Assembly (NCBI GenBank): GCA_947259725.1
Contig: CAMYNM010000001.1
Coordinates: 310,001-374,000 of the forward strand
Direction: 5' to 3'
DNA length: 64,000 bases
DNA from: CALZIK01 sp945787635
Lineage (GTDB): Bacteria; Acidobacteriota; Thermoanaerobaculia; Multivoradales; JAHEKO01
The notes under the pieces are model-generated. The model was given only the letters and a program-made list of their open reading frames with translations, made no database searches and had not been told where the DNA came from. The translations under genes and the position numbers were made by a program. Numbering within the stretch: the first letter of the stretch is position 1; every line of letters begins with the position of its first letter. This document shows positions 44,579 through 52,885 of this stretch, one piece after another.

Positions 44579-45757
44579 ATGAAGCGACTTCGGCTCACGA
44601 CGGCGGGTGAAAGTCACGGCCCCGGGTTGACCGCGGTGCTCTCGGGTCTGCCCGCCGGCCTCGCCGTCGACAGCGAGTTCATCGCCCGGGACATGCGCCG
44701 CCGGATGCACGGCTACGGTCGCGGCCATCGAATGCAGATCGAGCAGGACGAAGCGGTGATTCGCGGCGGTGTGCGCGACGGAGAGACCCTCGGCTCTCCG
44801 GTCACCTTCTGGATCGAGAACCGGGATTTCGAGAACTGGCGCGAAGTGATGGATCCCTACCGCGTCGATCCAGACCGAGCGGAAAAGCGGCGACTCAAGT
44901 CACCCCGCCCCGGTCATGCGGACCTCGCCGGAGGCTTGAAGTACCTACGCCGTGACCTGCGTGACGTCCTCGAGCGCGCGTCGGCTCGGGAGAGCGCCGC
45001 TCGGGTGGCGGCGGGAGCGCTCGCCAAGCTGCTTCTCGCCCAGTTCGGCGTCGAGATCCGCAGCGGAGTTCGTTACCTCGGCGCGCTGGGCGCCGACCGA
45101 CCGGTGCCCGACTGGAGCGACCTCGAGAAAGTCGACGACACCTCGCCGCTGCGTGCCATCCACCGCGACCTCGAACCCCAGATGGTCGAGCTTGTCGATC
45201 GGACCAAAAAGGACGGCGACACCCTTGGCGGCGCAGTCACGGTAATCGCCCACAGCGTTCCTCCGGGCTGGGGCTCGTATGTCCACTGGGACGAAAAGCT
45301 CGACGGCCGGCTTGCCCAGGCCCTGATGTCCGTTCCCGCGGTCAAGGCGATCGAGTTCGGATCGGCGCTCGAAGCCAGCAAGGGGCCGGGAAGCGCCGCC
45401 CACGACGCTATCGAGCGGACCTCTGAAGGTGCCTGGCAGCGGCTCACCAACCGCGCCGGGGGGCTCGAAGGCGGCGTCACCAACGGCGAGGACGTGGTTG
45501 CGACGGCGTACAAGAAGCCGATCTCGACACTGCGCACGGGCCTGCCATCGGTGGACCTCGACACGCTCGAGCCGCACCGGTCGCAATACGAGCGCTCGGA
45601 CGTCACGGCGTTACCCGCTGCCGGAGTCATCGCGGAGGCGATGATGGCCCTGGTGCTCGCAGACGCGGCGCTCGAAAAATACGGCGGCGACTCGATGGAG
45701 GAGGTCCTTCTCCATTTCAACGCCAGCCGCGAGCGGCAGCGGCGCTGGCCCGGCTAG
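44579..45757 (+). CDS. aroC: Chorismate synthase
   Basis: AroC converts EPSP to chorismate, the last step of the shikimate pathway, using reduced FMN. The 392-residue protein has the signature RLTTAGESHGPGLTAVLSGLPAGL, the basic FMN/EPSP region KSPRPGHADLAGGLKY, RESAARVAAGALAKLL and the C-terminal GGVTNGEDVVATAYKKPISTL with PLPSVDL-like SVDLDTLEPH. The ATG lies ten bases after TAGTCT (44563-44568). It converges on the bactofilin-like gene. Confidence 0.95.
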   Translation: MKRLRLTTAGESHGPGLTAVLSGLPAGLAVDSEFIARDMRRRMHGYGRGHRMQIEQDEAVIRGGVRDGETLGSPVTFWIENRDFENWREVMDPYRVDPDRAEKRRLKSPRPGHADLAGGLKYLRRDLRDVLERASARESAARVAAGALAKLLLAQFGVEIRSGVRYLGALGADRPVPDWSDLEKVDDTSPLRAIHRDLEPQMVELVDRTKKDGDTLGGAVTVIAHSVPPGWGSYVHWDEKLDGRLAQALMSVPAVKAIEFGSALEASKGPGSAAHDAIERTSEGAWQRLTNRAGGLEGGVTNGEDVVATAYKKPISTLRTGLPSVDLDTLEPHRSQYERSDVTALPAAGVIAEAMMALVLADAALEKYGGDSMEEVLLHFNASRERQRRWPG

Positions 45758-45775
45758 GCCACGATCCGGCCGCGT

Positions 45776-46654
45776 CTATTCGGCGGCGCCGTCTTCGAAG
45801 TGCTTTTCGAGCAGTTCCTGGACCCGCTGCACATCACGCCCCGGCTCGACGATGCGGCCGAACAGCGTTCCATAGGTCAGCCGCAGCGTCTCGAGGTCGC
45901 GATCTCGGAGCAGCTTGACGATCTCTTCGATCGCTCTCTGCGCCGTGGGTCCGTAGGACGGCCGCGTATACTCGCGCTCCAGAATCACCAGCGAGTAGAA
46001 CAGCGGGTCGGGCAACGGATCATCGGAACCGGAGACCGAGCCGGCGGGCGGCGCCACTGGCTCGGTCTGCGCTTCCGAAACGACTTCGACCGGTTTGGGC
46101 TTCGACGGCTCCGGCGCGGTCGTCGCGTGAATGACCTCGGGCGAGACGCTGGCGACATCGGCGAGCAGTCGCTCGGCGCTCTCCTCGTCGTCACCGTCAT
46201 TTCCGGATTGGACCCGCTTCCGCTCGGAGAAAAGCGGCAGCGACCGGAGCTCGGTGGCAAAACGGGAGAACAACAGGAACAGCTCCTTCTCGGTGCTGAA
46301 GTTGCCAACCAGCCGGGCGTTCTGGCCGACCTCGAGGCGCTCCGCCTCCTGAAAGACGATGTTGGCCTTGGCCTCCTGCTCCAGCTGAATCGACTGGGCC
46401 TTTACCCGCCAGGCGGTCAGGCTGCCCTCGACGTAGCAGGTCTCGGCGCATTGCACGGTAACCGCCTCGACCTGGGCGTCCGATTCGATTCGAATCGAGC
46501 CGTTGATCGACTCCAACGTCGCGAAGCTGCCGGAGTCCTGAATCACCAGATTCCCCGGGGTCCGAATTGACAACTGACCGTGAACGTCGACATGAATGTC
46601 GGTGCCCGACGGAATGATCATCGTCGGCGCTTTCTCGCTGTGTGGCGTCGTCAA
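45776..46654 (-). CDS. Bactofilin-like beta-helical protein with disordered linker
   Basis: The 292-residue protein starts with a repetitive beta pattern (about residues 12-120: DIHVDVHGQLSIRTPGNLVIQ, GSFATLESINGSIRIESD, CYVEGSLTAWRVKAQSIQLEQ) like the beta helix of bactofilin (DUF583) polymer-forming proteins. An acidic, proline-rich linker follows (about 150-215), then a C-terminal helical domain (about 225-290). The TTG at 46654 is given; ATG 46621 (MIIPSGTDIHVD) is a strong alternative. It lies nine bases downstream of the M23 peptidase gene, and bactofilin-M23 pairs are common and link scaffolds to cell-wall hydrolysis. The bactofilin call is inference. Confidence 0.6.
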   Translation of the reverse strand: MTTPHSEKAPTMIIPSGTDIHVDVHGQLSIRTPGNLVIQDSGSFATLESINGSIRIESDAQVEAVTVQCAETCYVEGSLTAWRVKAQSIQLEQEAKANIVFQEAERLEVGQNARLVGNFSTEKELFLLFSRFATELRSLPLFSERKRVQSGNDGDDEESAERLLADVASVSPEVIHATTAPEPSKPKPVEVVSEAQTEPVAPPAGSVSGSDDPLPDPLFYSLVILEREYTRPSYGPTAQRAIEEIVKLLRDRDLETLRLTYGTLFGRIVEPGRDVQRVQELLEKHFEDGAAE

Positions 46655-46662
46655 GTCTCCCC

Positions 46663-47712
46663 CTATCGGCCGATGATTCTAGGAAGCGGTTCGAACGATC
46701 GCTGTGACGGCGCTCGGCGCGCGCGCACCAGAAGCTGCTCTTCGTCTCGCCACTGATGATCGAGGATGTAGATGCGCGGATCCACCGGGCGGAAGTCATC
46801 GGCCTCGTCGCGATGCCGGACCTCGTAGTGGAGGTGGGGGCTGGTGCTCCAGCCGGTGTTGCCGACCGTCGCGATGATCTCGCCTTGCTCCACCTTCTGA
46901 CCGTTGCGCACCCGAATCTCGTCACAGTGTCCAAACAACGTAATGAACGACTCGCCGTTGCGCATCGCCACCAGGTTGCCATAGCGCCACCAGGACACGC
47001 TTTGCCTGAGCGGATAGCGCCCCGCGAAGACGACGACGCCGTCCGCGGGAGCGTAGATCGGGGTGCCGACCGGGGCCGCCAGGTCGATGCCGGCATGGAA
47101 GTCGATTTTCTTGGTGAACGGACTGCGGCGGGTGCCGAAGGGGCTGGTGAGCACGAAGTCCTTGGACTTCAGCGGTGAGATCGAAGGCGTCATCTGGACC
47201 TGGCCGCCGTGGGCTTCCTCGAAGCTCTGCACCTCGCTGATAAAGGTGTCGAGCACCTGAAGCTGCTCGCGAATCCCCGCCTCGAGCTCGCCGGCACGGG
47301 TGACCGCCCCGAAGTAGATCGAGTCCGGCACCGGAGCCACCTGCACCGGATAGCCGCCCTGGCCGACCGATCGGTCGCCTTCGAGCCCGTAGGCGAGGTA
47401 GATCCGGCTCATGCGCAGGTGGAGCGATTGGCTATCGCCGTTGAGCCGGCCCAACCTGGCGATCGAGCCCTTGAGCCGCTCACCCTGACGGGAGCGCTCC
47501 TGCTTCAGGGCCTGGTACTCGCTGCGGTTCAAATAGCCCCGCACCACCCCCGGGAGAATAACCAGGTTGAACAAGCCGAAGACCAGGGCCAGGGCCACGC
47601 CGGCGAGCGCCAGACGGATCTGCTTACTCGAGAAAAAGAAGTAGCGGACCTTCGAGCGAATGTCGCCCGGATGGAACTGAATCTCCAGAAATGGTGCGCG
47701 GGAACTGCTCAT
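46663..47712 (-). CDS. Membrane-anchored M23 (LytM) metallopeptidase
   Basis: A 349-residue peptidoglycan endopeptidase: one N-terminal membrane segment (LALAGVALALVFGLFNLVILPGVV, about 33-56), a periplasmic coiled region (SEYQALKQERSRQGERLKGSI) and a LytM domain (about 205-320) with zinc ligands HAGIDLAAPVG (HxxxD) and HLHYEVRH (HxH). All metal residues are present, so it is probably active. FFFSSKQIRLAL at the start of the anchor is typical of the family. It is upstream of the bactofilin-like gene and probably cotranscribed with it. Confidence 0.9.
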   Translation of the reverse strand: MSSSRAPFLEIQFHPGDIRSKVRYFFFSSKQIRLALAGVALALVFGLFNLVILPGVVRGYLNRSEYQALKQERSRQGERLKGSIARLGRLNGDSQSLHLRMSRIYLAYGLEGDRSVGQGGYPVQVAPVPDSIYFGAVTRAGELEAGIREQLQVLDTFISEVQSFEEAHGGQVQMTPSISPLKSKDFVLTSPFGTRRSPFTKKIDFHAGIDLAAPVGTPIYAPADGVVVFAGRYPLRQSVSWWRYGNLVAMRNGESFITLFGHCDEIRVRNGQKVEQGEIIATVGNTGWSTSPHLHYEVRHRDEADDFRPVDPRIYILDHQWRDEEQLLVRARRAPSQRSFEPLPRIIGR

Positions 47713-47744
47713 TCGGGGTGTCCTGACGAGTGGCCGAAATCACC

Positions 47745-48593
47745 CTAGCACGCCACTCCGGGAGCGGGTGTAGAACGCGGCACAATACAGTCTAGCTCAG
47801 CTTCACCGGTAAGTGACCCGGCAATCGCGAGCAACGCGGCGTGCACGCCCGGCGAGCCGGCGAGCAGATTCCCGGTCTCGAGGTAGCGAGCGCCACCGTC
47901 GAGGTCACTCACCCGGCCTCCGGCCTCCTCGATCAGGAGCGAGCCGGCTGCGAGATCCCACGGGGACAGACGGAATTCGAAGAAACCGTCGTAGGTCCCG
48001 GCCGCGGTGTGCGCGAGATCGAGAACCGCCGCCCCGCACCTGCGGACGGCGCTCGCATCGAGAAACACGCGGCGAAAGATCTCGAGATAGACCTCCAGCC
48101 CAGCGCGCGCTTTGAAGGGAAAACCGGTCGCTACGAAGGCGCCGGCAAGATCCTGCCGAGAGCTGATTTGGAGCGGCACACCGTCGCGCTCGCAACCCGC
48201 GCCACGCTCGGCGCTGTAGAGGTGATCGTTGACCGGATCGTAGACCACTCCGACGCAAACGTCCCGGCCGCGGCGGCAGGCGACCGAAACCCCGTAGACG
48301 GGCAAGCGGCGCAGAAAGTTGGTGGTGCCGTCGAGCGGATCGATGATCCACTGGTACTCGGCGGCCTCGCCCACGAGACCCTCCTCTTCGCTCAGCACCT
48401 GGTCACCGGGAACCGCGTCTCGTAGAAGGCGCAGGATCTCGGCCTCGCTGGCGCGATCCGCCGAGGTCACGAAGTCGTGTTCGGCCTTGCGCTCGATCTC
48501 GAGGGCGGCGTTCTCGAAGGCCTGTCGCAAGACCGTGCCGCCGGCGCGCGCGGCCCTCTGGGCAATCTCGAGACGATCCTTCGGGCCACTCAC
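47745..48593 (-). CDS. suhB: Inositol monophosphatase family protein
   Basis: A 282-residue Mg-dependent phosphatase acting on inositol 1-phosphate or related sugar phosphates. Both family motifs are present: DPLDGTTNFLRRLP (motif 1, metal-binding Asp) and WDLAAGSLLIEEAGG (motif 2), plus SEEEGLVGE. Length and motifs fit SuhB. The GTG at 48593 is preceded six bases upstream by CATAAT (48600-48605), suggesting a leaderless transcript. It is downstream of pyrC on the same strand with a 59-base gap. Confidence 0.92.
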   Translation of the reverse strand: MSGPKDRLEIAQRAARAGGTVLRQAFENAALEIERKAEHDFVTSADRASEAEILRLLRDAVPGDQVLSEEEGLVGEAAEYQWIIDPLDGTTNFLRRLPVYGVSVACRRGRDVCVGVVYDPVNDHLYSAERGAGCERDGVPLQISSRQDLAGAFVATGFPFKARAGLEVYLEIFRRVFLDASAVRRCGAAVLDLAHTAAGTYDGFFEFRLSPWDLAAGSLLIEEAGGRVSDLDGGARYLETGNLLAGSPGVHAALLAIAGSLTGEAELDCIVPRSTPAPGVAC

Positions 48594-48599
48594 CCGAGC

Positions 48600-48605
48600 A
48601 TTATG
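48600..48605 (-). promoter_or_regulatory. -10-like box for leaderless suhB
   Basis: CATAAT (minus strand) matches five of six consensus bases and ends six bases before the GTG. No well-spaced -35 is visible. Confidence 0.35.
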
Positions 48606-48652
48606 GCAAAGCGGTACGCTCGCGGGACGGCCGCGGCCCGGTCAAGAGACGG

Positions 48653-49954
48653 TCAGATCTCGACCTTGCGGCCGGCGAGAAAGGTGGCGACCGCCCGTCC
48701 CTTCAGCTTCCATCCGTCAAACGGCGTGTTCCTGCCCTTGCTACGAAACCGCCCCGAGTTGAGGGTGGTCCGGGACTCCAACGACAACACGGTCACGTCG
48801 GCGAGCGAGCCATCGCTCAGGCTTCCTCCCGGCACGCCGAGGATCCTGGCCGGCGCACAGGACAGCAGCTCGACCAGGCGCGAAAGGTCGATCACGCCCG
48901 GGCGAACCAGGCGGTCGAGGCAGAGGCTCAAGGTGCTCTCCAGGCCGACGATGCCGAAGGGAGCGCACGAGTACTGAACGTCTTTCTCGTCGGCGTGGTG
49001 AGGGGCGTGATCACTGGCGATGACGTCGATCGAACCGTCGGCGACGCCTTCGAGAAGCGCCAGACGGTCCCGCTCCGACCGCAACGGAGGCTTCATCTTG
49101 GTATCGGTCGAAAGGTGACTCGACCAGACCTCGCTGTCGGTCAGGAGCAGATGATGCGGCGTCGCTTCGCAGGTGACTCGCAATCCGCGGCTTCTCGCCT
49201 CGTGGACGAGCCCGAGGCTGCGCCGGGTGGAAAGGTGGGCGACGTGATACCTGCCTCGAGCACCGCCGAAGTCCTCGAGCAGGATGAGGTCACGCGCTAC
49301 CATCACGTCTTCCGCCGCGCCCGGCAGACCGGGTAACCCGGTCCGCGTCGAGAACTCCCCCTCGTGCATGACGCCACCGGCGCCGAGGTCGAGATCCTCG
49401 GCGTGCTGAATCACCACCAGGTCGAAGTGCTGTGAGTATTCGAGCGCCCGGCGCATGAGCTCCGAGCTTTCCACCGGACGGCCGTCGTCCGAGAGGGCGA
49501 CGACCCCGGCTTCCGCCATCTCTCCGACCTCGGAGAGCTCCTTTCCGGCTAGGCCCTTGCTCACGGCGCCGATCGGATAGAGCCGCGCGGTGTCGTGGCG
49601 CGCGGCTTCGGCGATCATGTGCTCGGTGACCGAACGGCTGTCGTTGACCGGATTGGTGTTGGCCATGCACGCCACGGCGGTGAAGCCGCCGGCCGCCGCC
49701 GCGGCGAGTCCGGTGCGGATGGTCTCCTTGTACTCCTGCCCGGGCTCCCGAAGGTGAACGTGCATGTCGATGAGCCCGGGCGTGACCACGAGGCGGCTGG
49801 CGTCGAAGACCTCGAGGTTCTTGCTTTGGCGGACCTTGCCGCCTATGCCGGCACCGATGCCGGCGACAAACCCGTCCTCGACCACCAGATCGACGACCTC
49901 GTCGAGCCCCTGGCTGGGATCGACCACCCGTCCACCGCGAATGACCAGCCTCAC
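48653..49954 (-). CDS. pyrC: Dihydroorotase
   Basis: PyrC cyclises carbamoyl aspartate to dihydroorotate in pyrimidine synthesis. The 433-residue class I amidohydrolase has DMHVHLREPGQEYKETIRTG (HxH zinc ligands), VACMANTNPVND, further His ligands in TCEATPHHLLLTD and the Asp ligand in VIASDHAPHHADEKD. GTG 49954 overlaps the pyrB stop (GTGA). It is the third gene of pyrR-pyrB-pyrC. Confidence 0.95.
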   Translation of the reverse strand: MRLVIRGGRVVDPSQGLDEVVDLVVEDGFVAGIGAGIGGKVRQSKNLEVFDASRLVVTPGLIDMHVHLREPGQEYKETIRTGLAAAAAGGFTAVACMANTNPVNDSRSVTEHMIAEAARHDTARLYPIGAVSKGLAGKELSEVGEMAEAGVVALSDDGRPVESSELMRRALEYSQHFDLVVIQHAEDLDLGAGGVMHEGEFSTRTGLPGLPGAAEDVMVARDLILLEDFGGARGRYHVAHLSTRRSLGLVHEARSRGLRVTCEATPHHLLLTDSEVWSSHLSTDTKMKPPLRSERDRLALLEGVADGSIDVIASDHAPHHADEKDVQYSCAPFGIVGLESTLSLCLDRLVRPGVIDLSRLVELLSCAPARILGVPGGSLSDGSLADVTVLSLESRTTLNSGRFRSKGRNTPFDGWKLKGRAVATFLAGRKVEI

Positions 49955-50892
49955 GCGATCTCCCTGTGAACTCCGGAGAGCAGGTACAGGACCGCCATTC
50001 GAATGGCGACGCCGTTGGCGACTTGATCCAGGATCACCGAGTACGGTCCGTCGGCGACTTCGCTCGCGATCTCTATCCCTCGGTTCATCGGTCCTGGATG
50101 AAGAATGATGGCTCCCCGCTTCGCCGCCTTGAGGCGCTCGCGGGTCAACCCGAAAAGCATGAAGTACTCGCGCTCCGAAGGAAACAAGCTGCGCGACTGG
50201 CGCTCGAGCTGAATCCGCAACATCATCACCACGTCGGCGCCGCGAATCGCGTCCTCGAGGTTGTCCTCCACCCGAACGCCCAGCTTGCCGATCTCCGCGG
50301 GCATCATCGTGCGTGGACCGGCGACCGTGACCGAGGCCCCCATCTTGGTGAGCAGATAGATGTTCGAGCGCACCACCCGGCTGTGCTGGATGTCGCCCAC
50401 GATCGCGACCTTGAGTCCCTCGATTCGACCTTTGGCCGCTCGGATCGTGTAGGCGTCGAGCAGGGCCTGGGTCGGATGCTCGTGCGCGCCGTCACCGGCG
50501 TTGATCACGGCGGCGGCGATCCTCTCGGCGAGCATTCGCGGCACGCCGGGATCGGCGTGGCGAATCACGATCATGTCCGGAGCCATGGCTTCGAGGTTGC
50601 GCGCGGTGTCCACGAGACTCTCGCCCTTGACCAGGCCCGAGCTCGAGGACGAGAAGTTGATCGAATCCGCCGACAGCCGCTTTTCCGCGATCTCGAAGCT
50701 CGAGCGCGTCCGCGTGGAGGGTTCGAAGAAGAGATTGACCACGGTCCGGCCCCTGAGGGTCGGCACTTTCTTGATTGGCCGCTCGGCGATCTCGCGAAAC
50801 GAATCCGCGGTATCGAGAACCAGCTGTATCTCGGCGGGAGAAAGGTCCGCGATTGCCAGCAGGTCCTTTCGATCCCAACCGATCGGGCTCAT
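49951..50892 (-). CDS. pyrB: Aspartate carbamoyltransferase catalytic subunit
   Basis: PyrB condenses carbamoyl phosphate with aspartate. The 313-residue protein has the carbamoyl-phosphate motif FEPSTRTRSSFEIAEKRL, then HADPGVPRML, GDGAHEHPTQALLDAYTI and VGDIQHSRVVRSN, and the aspartate-binding HPGPMNRGIEI. ATG 50892 overlaps the pyrR stop (ATGA). No pyrI regulatory gene is nearby, fitting the class of ATCases that lack it. Confidence 0.95.
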   Translation of the reverse strand: MSPIGWDRKDLLAIADLSPAEIQLVLDTADSFREIAERPIKKVPTLRGRTVVNLFFEPSTRTRSSFEIAEKRLSADSINFSSSSSGLVKGESLVDTARNLEAMAPDMIVIRHADPGVPRMLAERIAAAVINAGDGAHEHPTQALLDAYTIRAAKGRIEGLKVAIVGDIQHSRVVRSNIYLLTKMGASVTVAGPRTMMPAEIGKLGVRVEDNLEDAIRGADVVMMLRIQLERQSRSLFPSEREYFMLFGLTRERLKAAKRGAIILHPGPMNRGIEIASEVADGPYSVILDQVANGVAIRMAVLYLLSGVHREIA

Positions 50893-51455
50893 TTCGCCTC
50901 CGTCCACTCCATGATCACGACACCGTCCTCGCCGTCGGATTCCTTGAATCGCACTTCGACCACTTCATCGGCGGCGGTCGGCACCTTCTTGCCGACCACG
51001 TCGGCCTGGATCGGCAGCTCTCGATGTCCACGATCGACGAGCACGGCAAGCTGCACCCGACGCGGTCGACCGTAGTCGGTCAGGTGATCTAGCGCGGCTC
51101 GAATCGTGCGCCCGGTGTAGAGCACGTCGTCGCAGAGGACCAGGTGGCTGTCGCTCAGGGTGGTCGGAAAGTGGGTGTCCTTGACAACCGGCTGCGGGGC
51201 GATGGTCGAGAGGTCGTCGCGGTAGAGCGTGATGTCCAGGACTCCGACCGGCACTTTCACACCTTCCATTGTCTCGATCTCGGAAGCCAGGGCCGTCGCC
51301 AGGGGCACGCCTCGGGTGCGAATCCCGACCAGCAACAGATTGGCGGTGTCTCCGGCGAGCTCGAGGACCTCCCCGGCCATCCGGCGAATCACCCTACGCA
51401 TCTGCGATGCGTCGAGGATTCGTCGCCTTTGCTTGAGACTACCTGCGCCAGACAT
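50889..51455 (-). CDS. pyrR: PyrR bifunctional regulator / uracil phosphoribosyltransferase
   Basis: PyrR proteins bind pyr mRNA in response to UMP and have uracil phosphoribosyltransferase activity. The 188-residue PRTase-fold protein has RILDASQMRRVIRRMAGEVLE, VGIRTRGVPLATALAS, the PRPP signature LVLCDDVLYTGRTIRAALD and LVDRGHRELPI. The ATG at 51455 gives the normal start. It heads pyrR-pyrB-pyrC with four-base overlaps at both joints. Its promoter leaves only a very short leader, with no space for an attenuator. Confidence 0.93.
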   Translation of the reverse strand: MSGAGSLKQRRRILDASQMRRVIRRMAGEVLELAGDTANLLLVGIRTRGVPLATALASEIETMEGVKVPVGVLDITLYRDDLSTIAPQPVVKDTHFPTTLSDSHLVLCDDVLYTGRTIRAALDHLTDYGRPRRVQLAVLVDRGHRELPIQADVVGKKVPTAADEVVEVRFKESDGEDGVVIMEWTEAK

Positions 51456-51469
51456 CGGAAACCGGCGGG

Positions 51470-51498
51470 ATGCTACGCCGCGCCAGGATGGGTGTCAA
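51470..51498 (-). promoter_or_regulatory. Strong promoter of pyrR-pyrB-pyrC
   Basis: Minus strand TTGACA (51493-51498), 17-base spacer, TAGCAT (51470-51475). The pyrR ATG lies 14 bases past the -10, so the leader is about eight bases. Confidence 0.65.
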
Positions 51499-51514
51499 TT
51501 TGCGGTGGGTCCGG

Positions 51515-52885
51515 TCAGCGGACCAGGTGCCAGTGAATCTGGCGCCCCGCCAGATACTTGACCGTCTCGCCGTCGAAAACCGCGCTCTGCTCCAGCTTGA
51601 TCTGCACGAGCTGCCCGGCCCATTCGGGAACCGCCGCCTTGACGTTGCCTTCGATGGCGTAGGCCGTCGACGGATGAAGCGCCCAGTCTCCCCTGCCCGG
51701 CGTCGGCCCCTGGTTGTCCCACATCCCGATCGTCGGACCCGGCGCGTGGCCGAAGAAACCGATCGGGTGCGAGTAGGTGCTCTGAACGATCCCCTCGGCC
51801 CTGGCGGCGGCAAGCGTCGCCTCGAGAATCTCGTTGCCGGTGCGCCCGGCCTCGAACTCGGCGGTGAGCAGATCCTGCCAAAGATTGCCGACCGCGAGAG
51901 CGGCCACGAGACCGGCCGGAGCGCCGGTCTCACCAAGCTTCAGAACGTAACCCATCTCCTGGGTATCGGTGCAAAGCCGCAGGTAGCAGATGCCGACGTC
52001 GGTGTGCAGGACGTCGCCCCGCTCGATCACGCCGCCGGCGCCGCAGAATGGGCTGTCCGCCTGGCACTCGCCCCCCGACCTCTGCAGGTTGACGTACGGA
52101 TTGAACCAAATCGGCAGTCCGAGGTCGGCGTAGCGCTGCGCGATGTACCACGCGACGTCATCCGTGGTGGTGACCCCCGGCGTGATCACCTTCTCCGAAA
52201 ACGCCTCGGATATGACTCCCCGAGCCAGTGAAACGATGTGGGGATAGCTCTCGAGCTCGATCGCCGTACGGGTCTCGAGCCACCGCACCACCAGCTCTTC
52301 GGCCGAGACCAGACGCTCGGCCAACTTCGGCGAGATCACTTCTCGCAGCCGATCCTCGAGGCCGGCGGTCAAGCCATCGGCCACCGGCCATTCGCGACTG
52401 ACGTTGATGCCGATCCGTCGAGGCTTTCTGGCCGCGATGACCTCGGCGAGGCCCCGCCACTGCTCGTCGAGGTCGCCCCCCTGCCACGCCGACTCGTAGA
52501 GGCTCTGGAAGGGATAGCGGTTCACGGTAAGCCGCTCGACCCCCGCTTCGACACCTCGGTCGTAAAAGACCAGCATCGTCGTGCGGCGGGCCGCGTGAAC
52601 CGGCTCGGGCACGAGGGAGAAGTAGACCGGATCTTCGGCGTACTCGCGGTTGATGACCAACCACATGTCCAAGCCCGCTTCCCGCATGAGACCGGGCAGG
52701 AGATTGTCGAGCCGATCCTCGAGCGCGCGGTTCACCGGCTCGACCCGGGCGCGCACGGGCAGCACCGCGGCCGGCGTGGAGATCGTGCGTCCCTGATCGC
52801 CGGCCGCCCAAGCGCCGCCCGCGGCGAGCCACAGCGCGACCGAGACAATCGTCGCGACGGTGCGGCGCTTCTGCACCCCGATCAA
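51515..52885 (-). CDS. Exported M24 (Xaa-Pro aminopeptidase-like) metallopeptidase
   Basis: A 456-residue pita-bread-fold peptidase with a signal peptide (VATIVSVALWLAAGGAWA). The creatinase N domain (about 50-190) precedes the M24 catalytic domain. Metal ligands are in order: Asp pair in RGDVLHTDVGICY and CTDTQEM, His in SHPIGFFGHAPG, Glu in AIEGNV and Glu in VQIKLEQ, so it is likely active. Members cleave Xaa-Pro bonds or related amides. The TTG at 52885 overlaps the membrane gene stop; GTG 52876 is an alternative. It shares a unit with an M1 peptidase. Confidence 0.88.
   Translation of the reverse strand: MIGVQKRRTVATIVSVALWLAAGGAWAAGDQGRTISTPAAVLPVRARVEPVNRALEDRLDNLLPGLMREAGLDMWLVINREYAEDPVYFSLVPEPVHAARRTTMLVFYDRGVEAGVERLTVNRYPFQSLYESAWQGGDLDEQWRGLAEVIAARKPRRIGINVSREWPVADGLTAGLEDRLREVISPKLAERLVSAEELVVRWLETRTAIELESYPHIVSLARGVISEAFSEKVITPGVTTTDDVAWYIAQRYADLGLPIWFNPYVNLQRSGGECQADSPFCGAGGVIERGDVLHTDVGICYLRLCTDTQEMGYVLKLGETGAPAGLVAALAVGNLWQDLLTAEFEAGRTGNEILEATLAAARAEGIVQSTYSHPIGFFGHAPGPTIGMWDNQGPTPGRGDWALHPSTAYAIEGNVKAAVPEWAGQLVQIKLEQSAVFDGETVKYLAGRQIHWHLVR

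Noticed and set aside
51456..51514. Possible PyrR attenuator before pyrR
   Set aside because: The promoter occupies this space and leaves about eight bases of leader; no stem pair fits.
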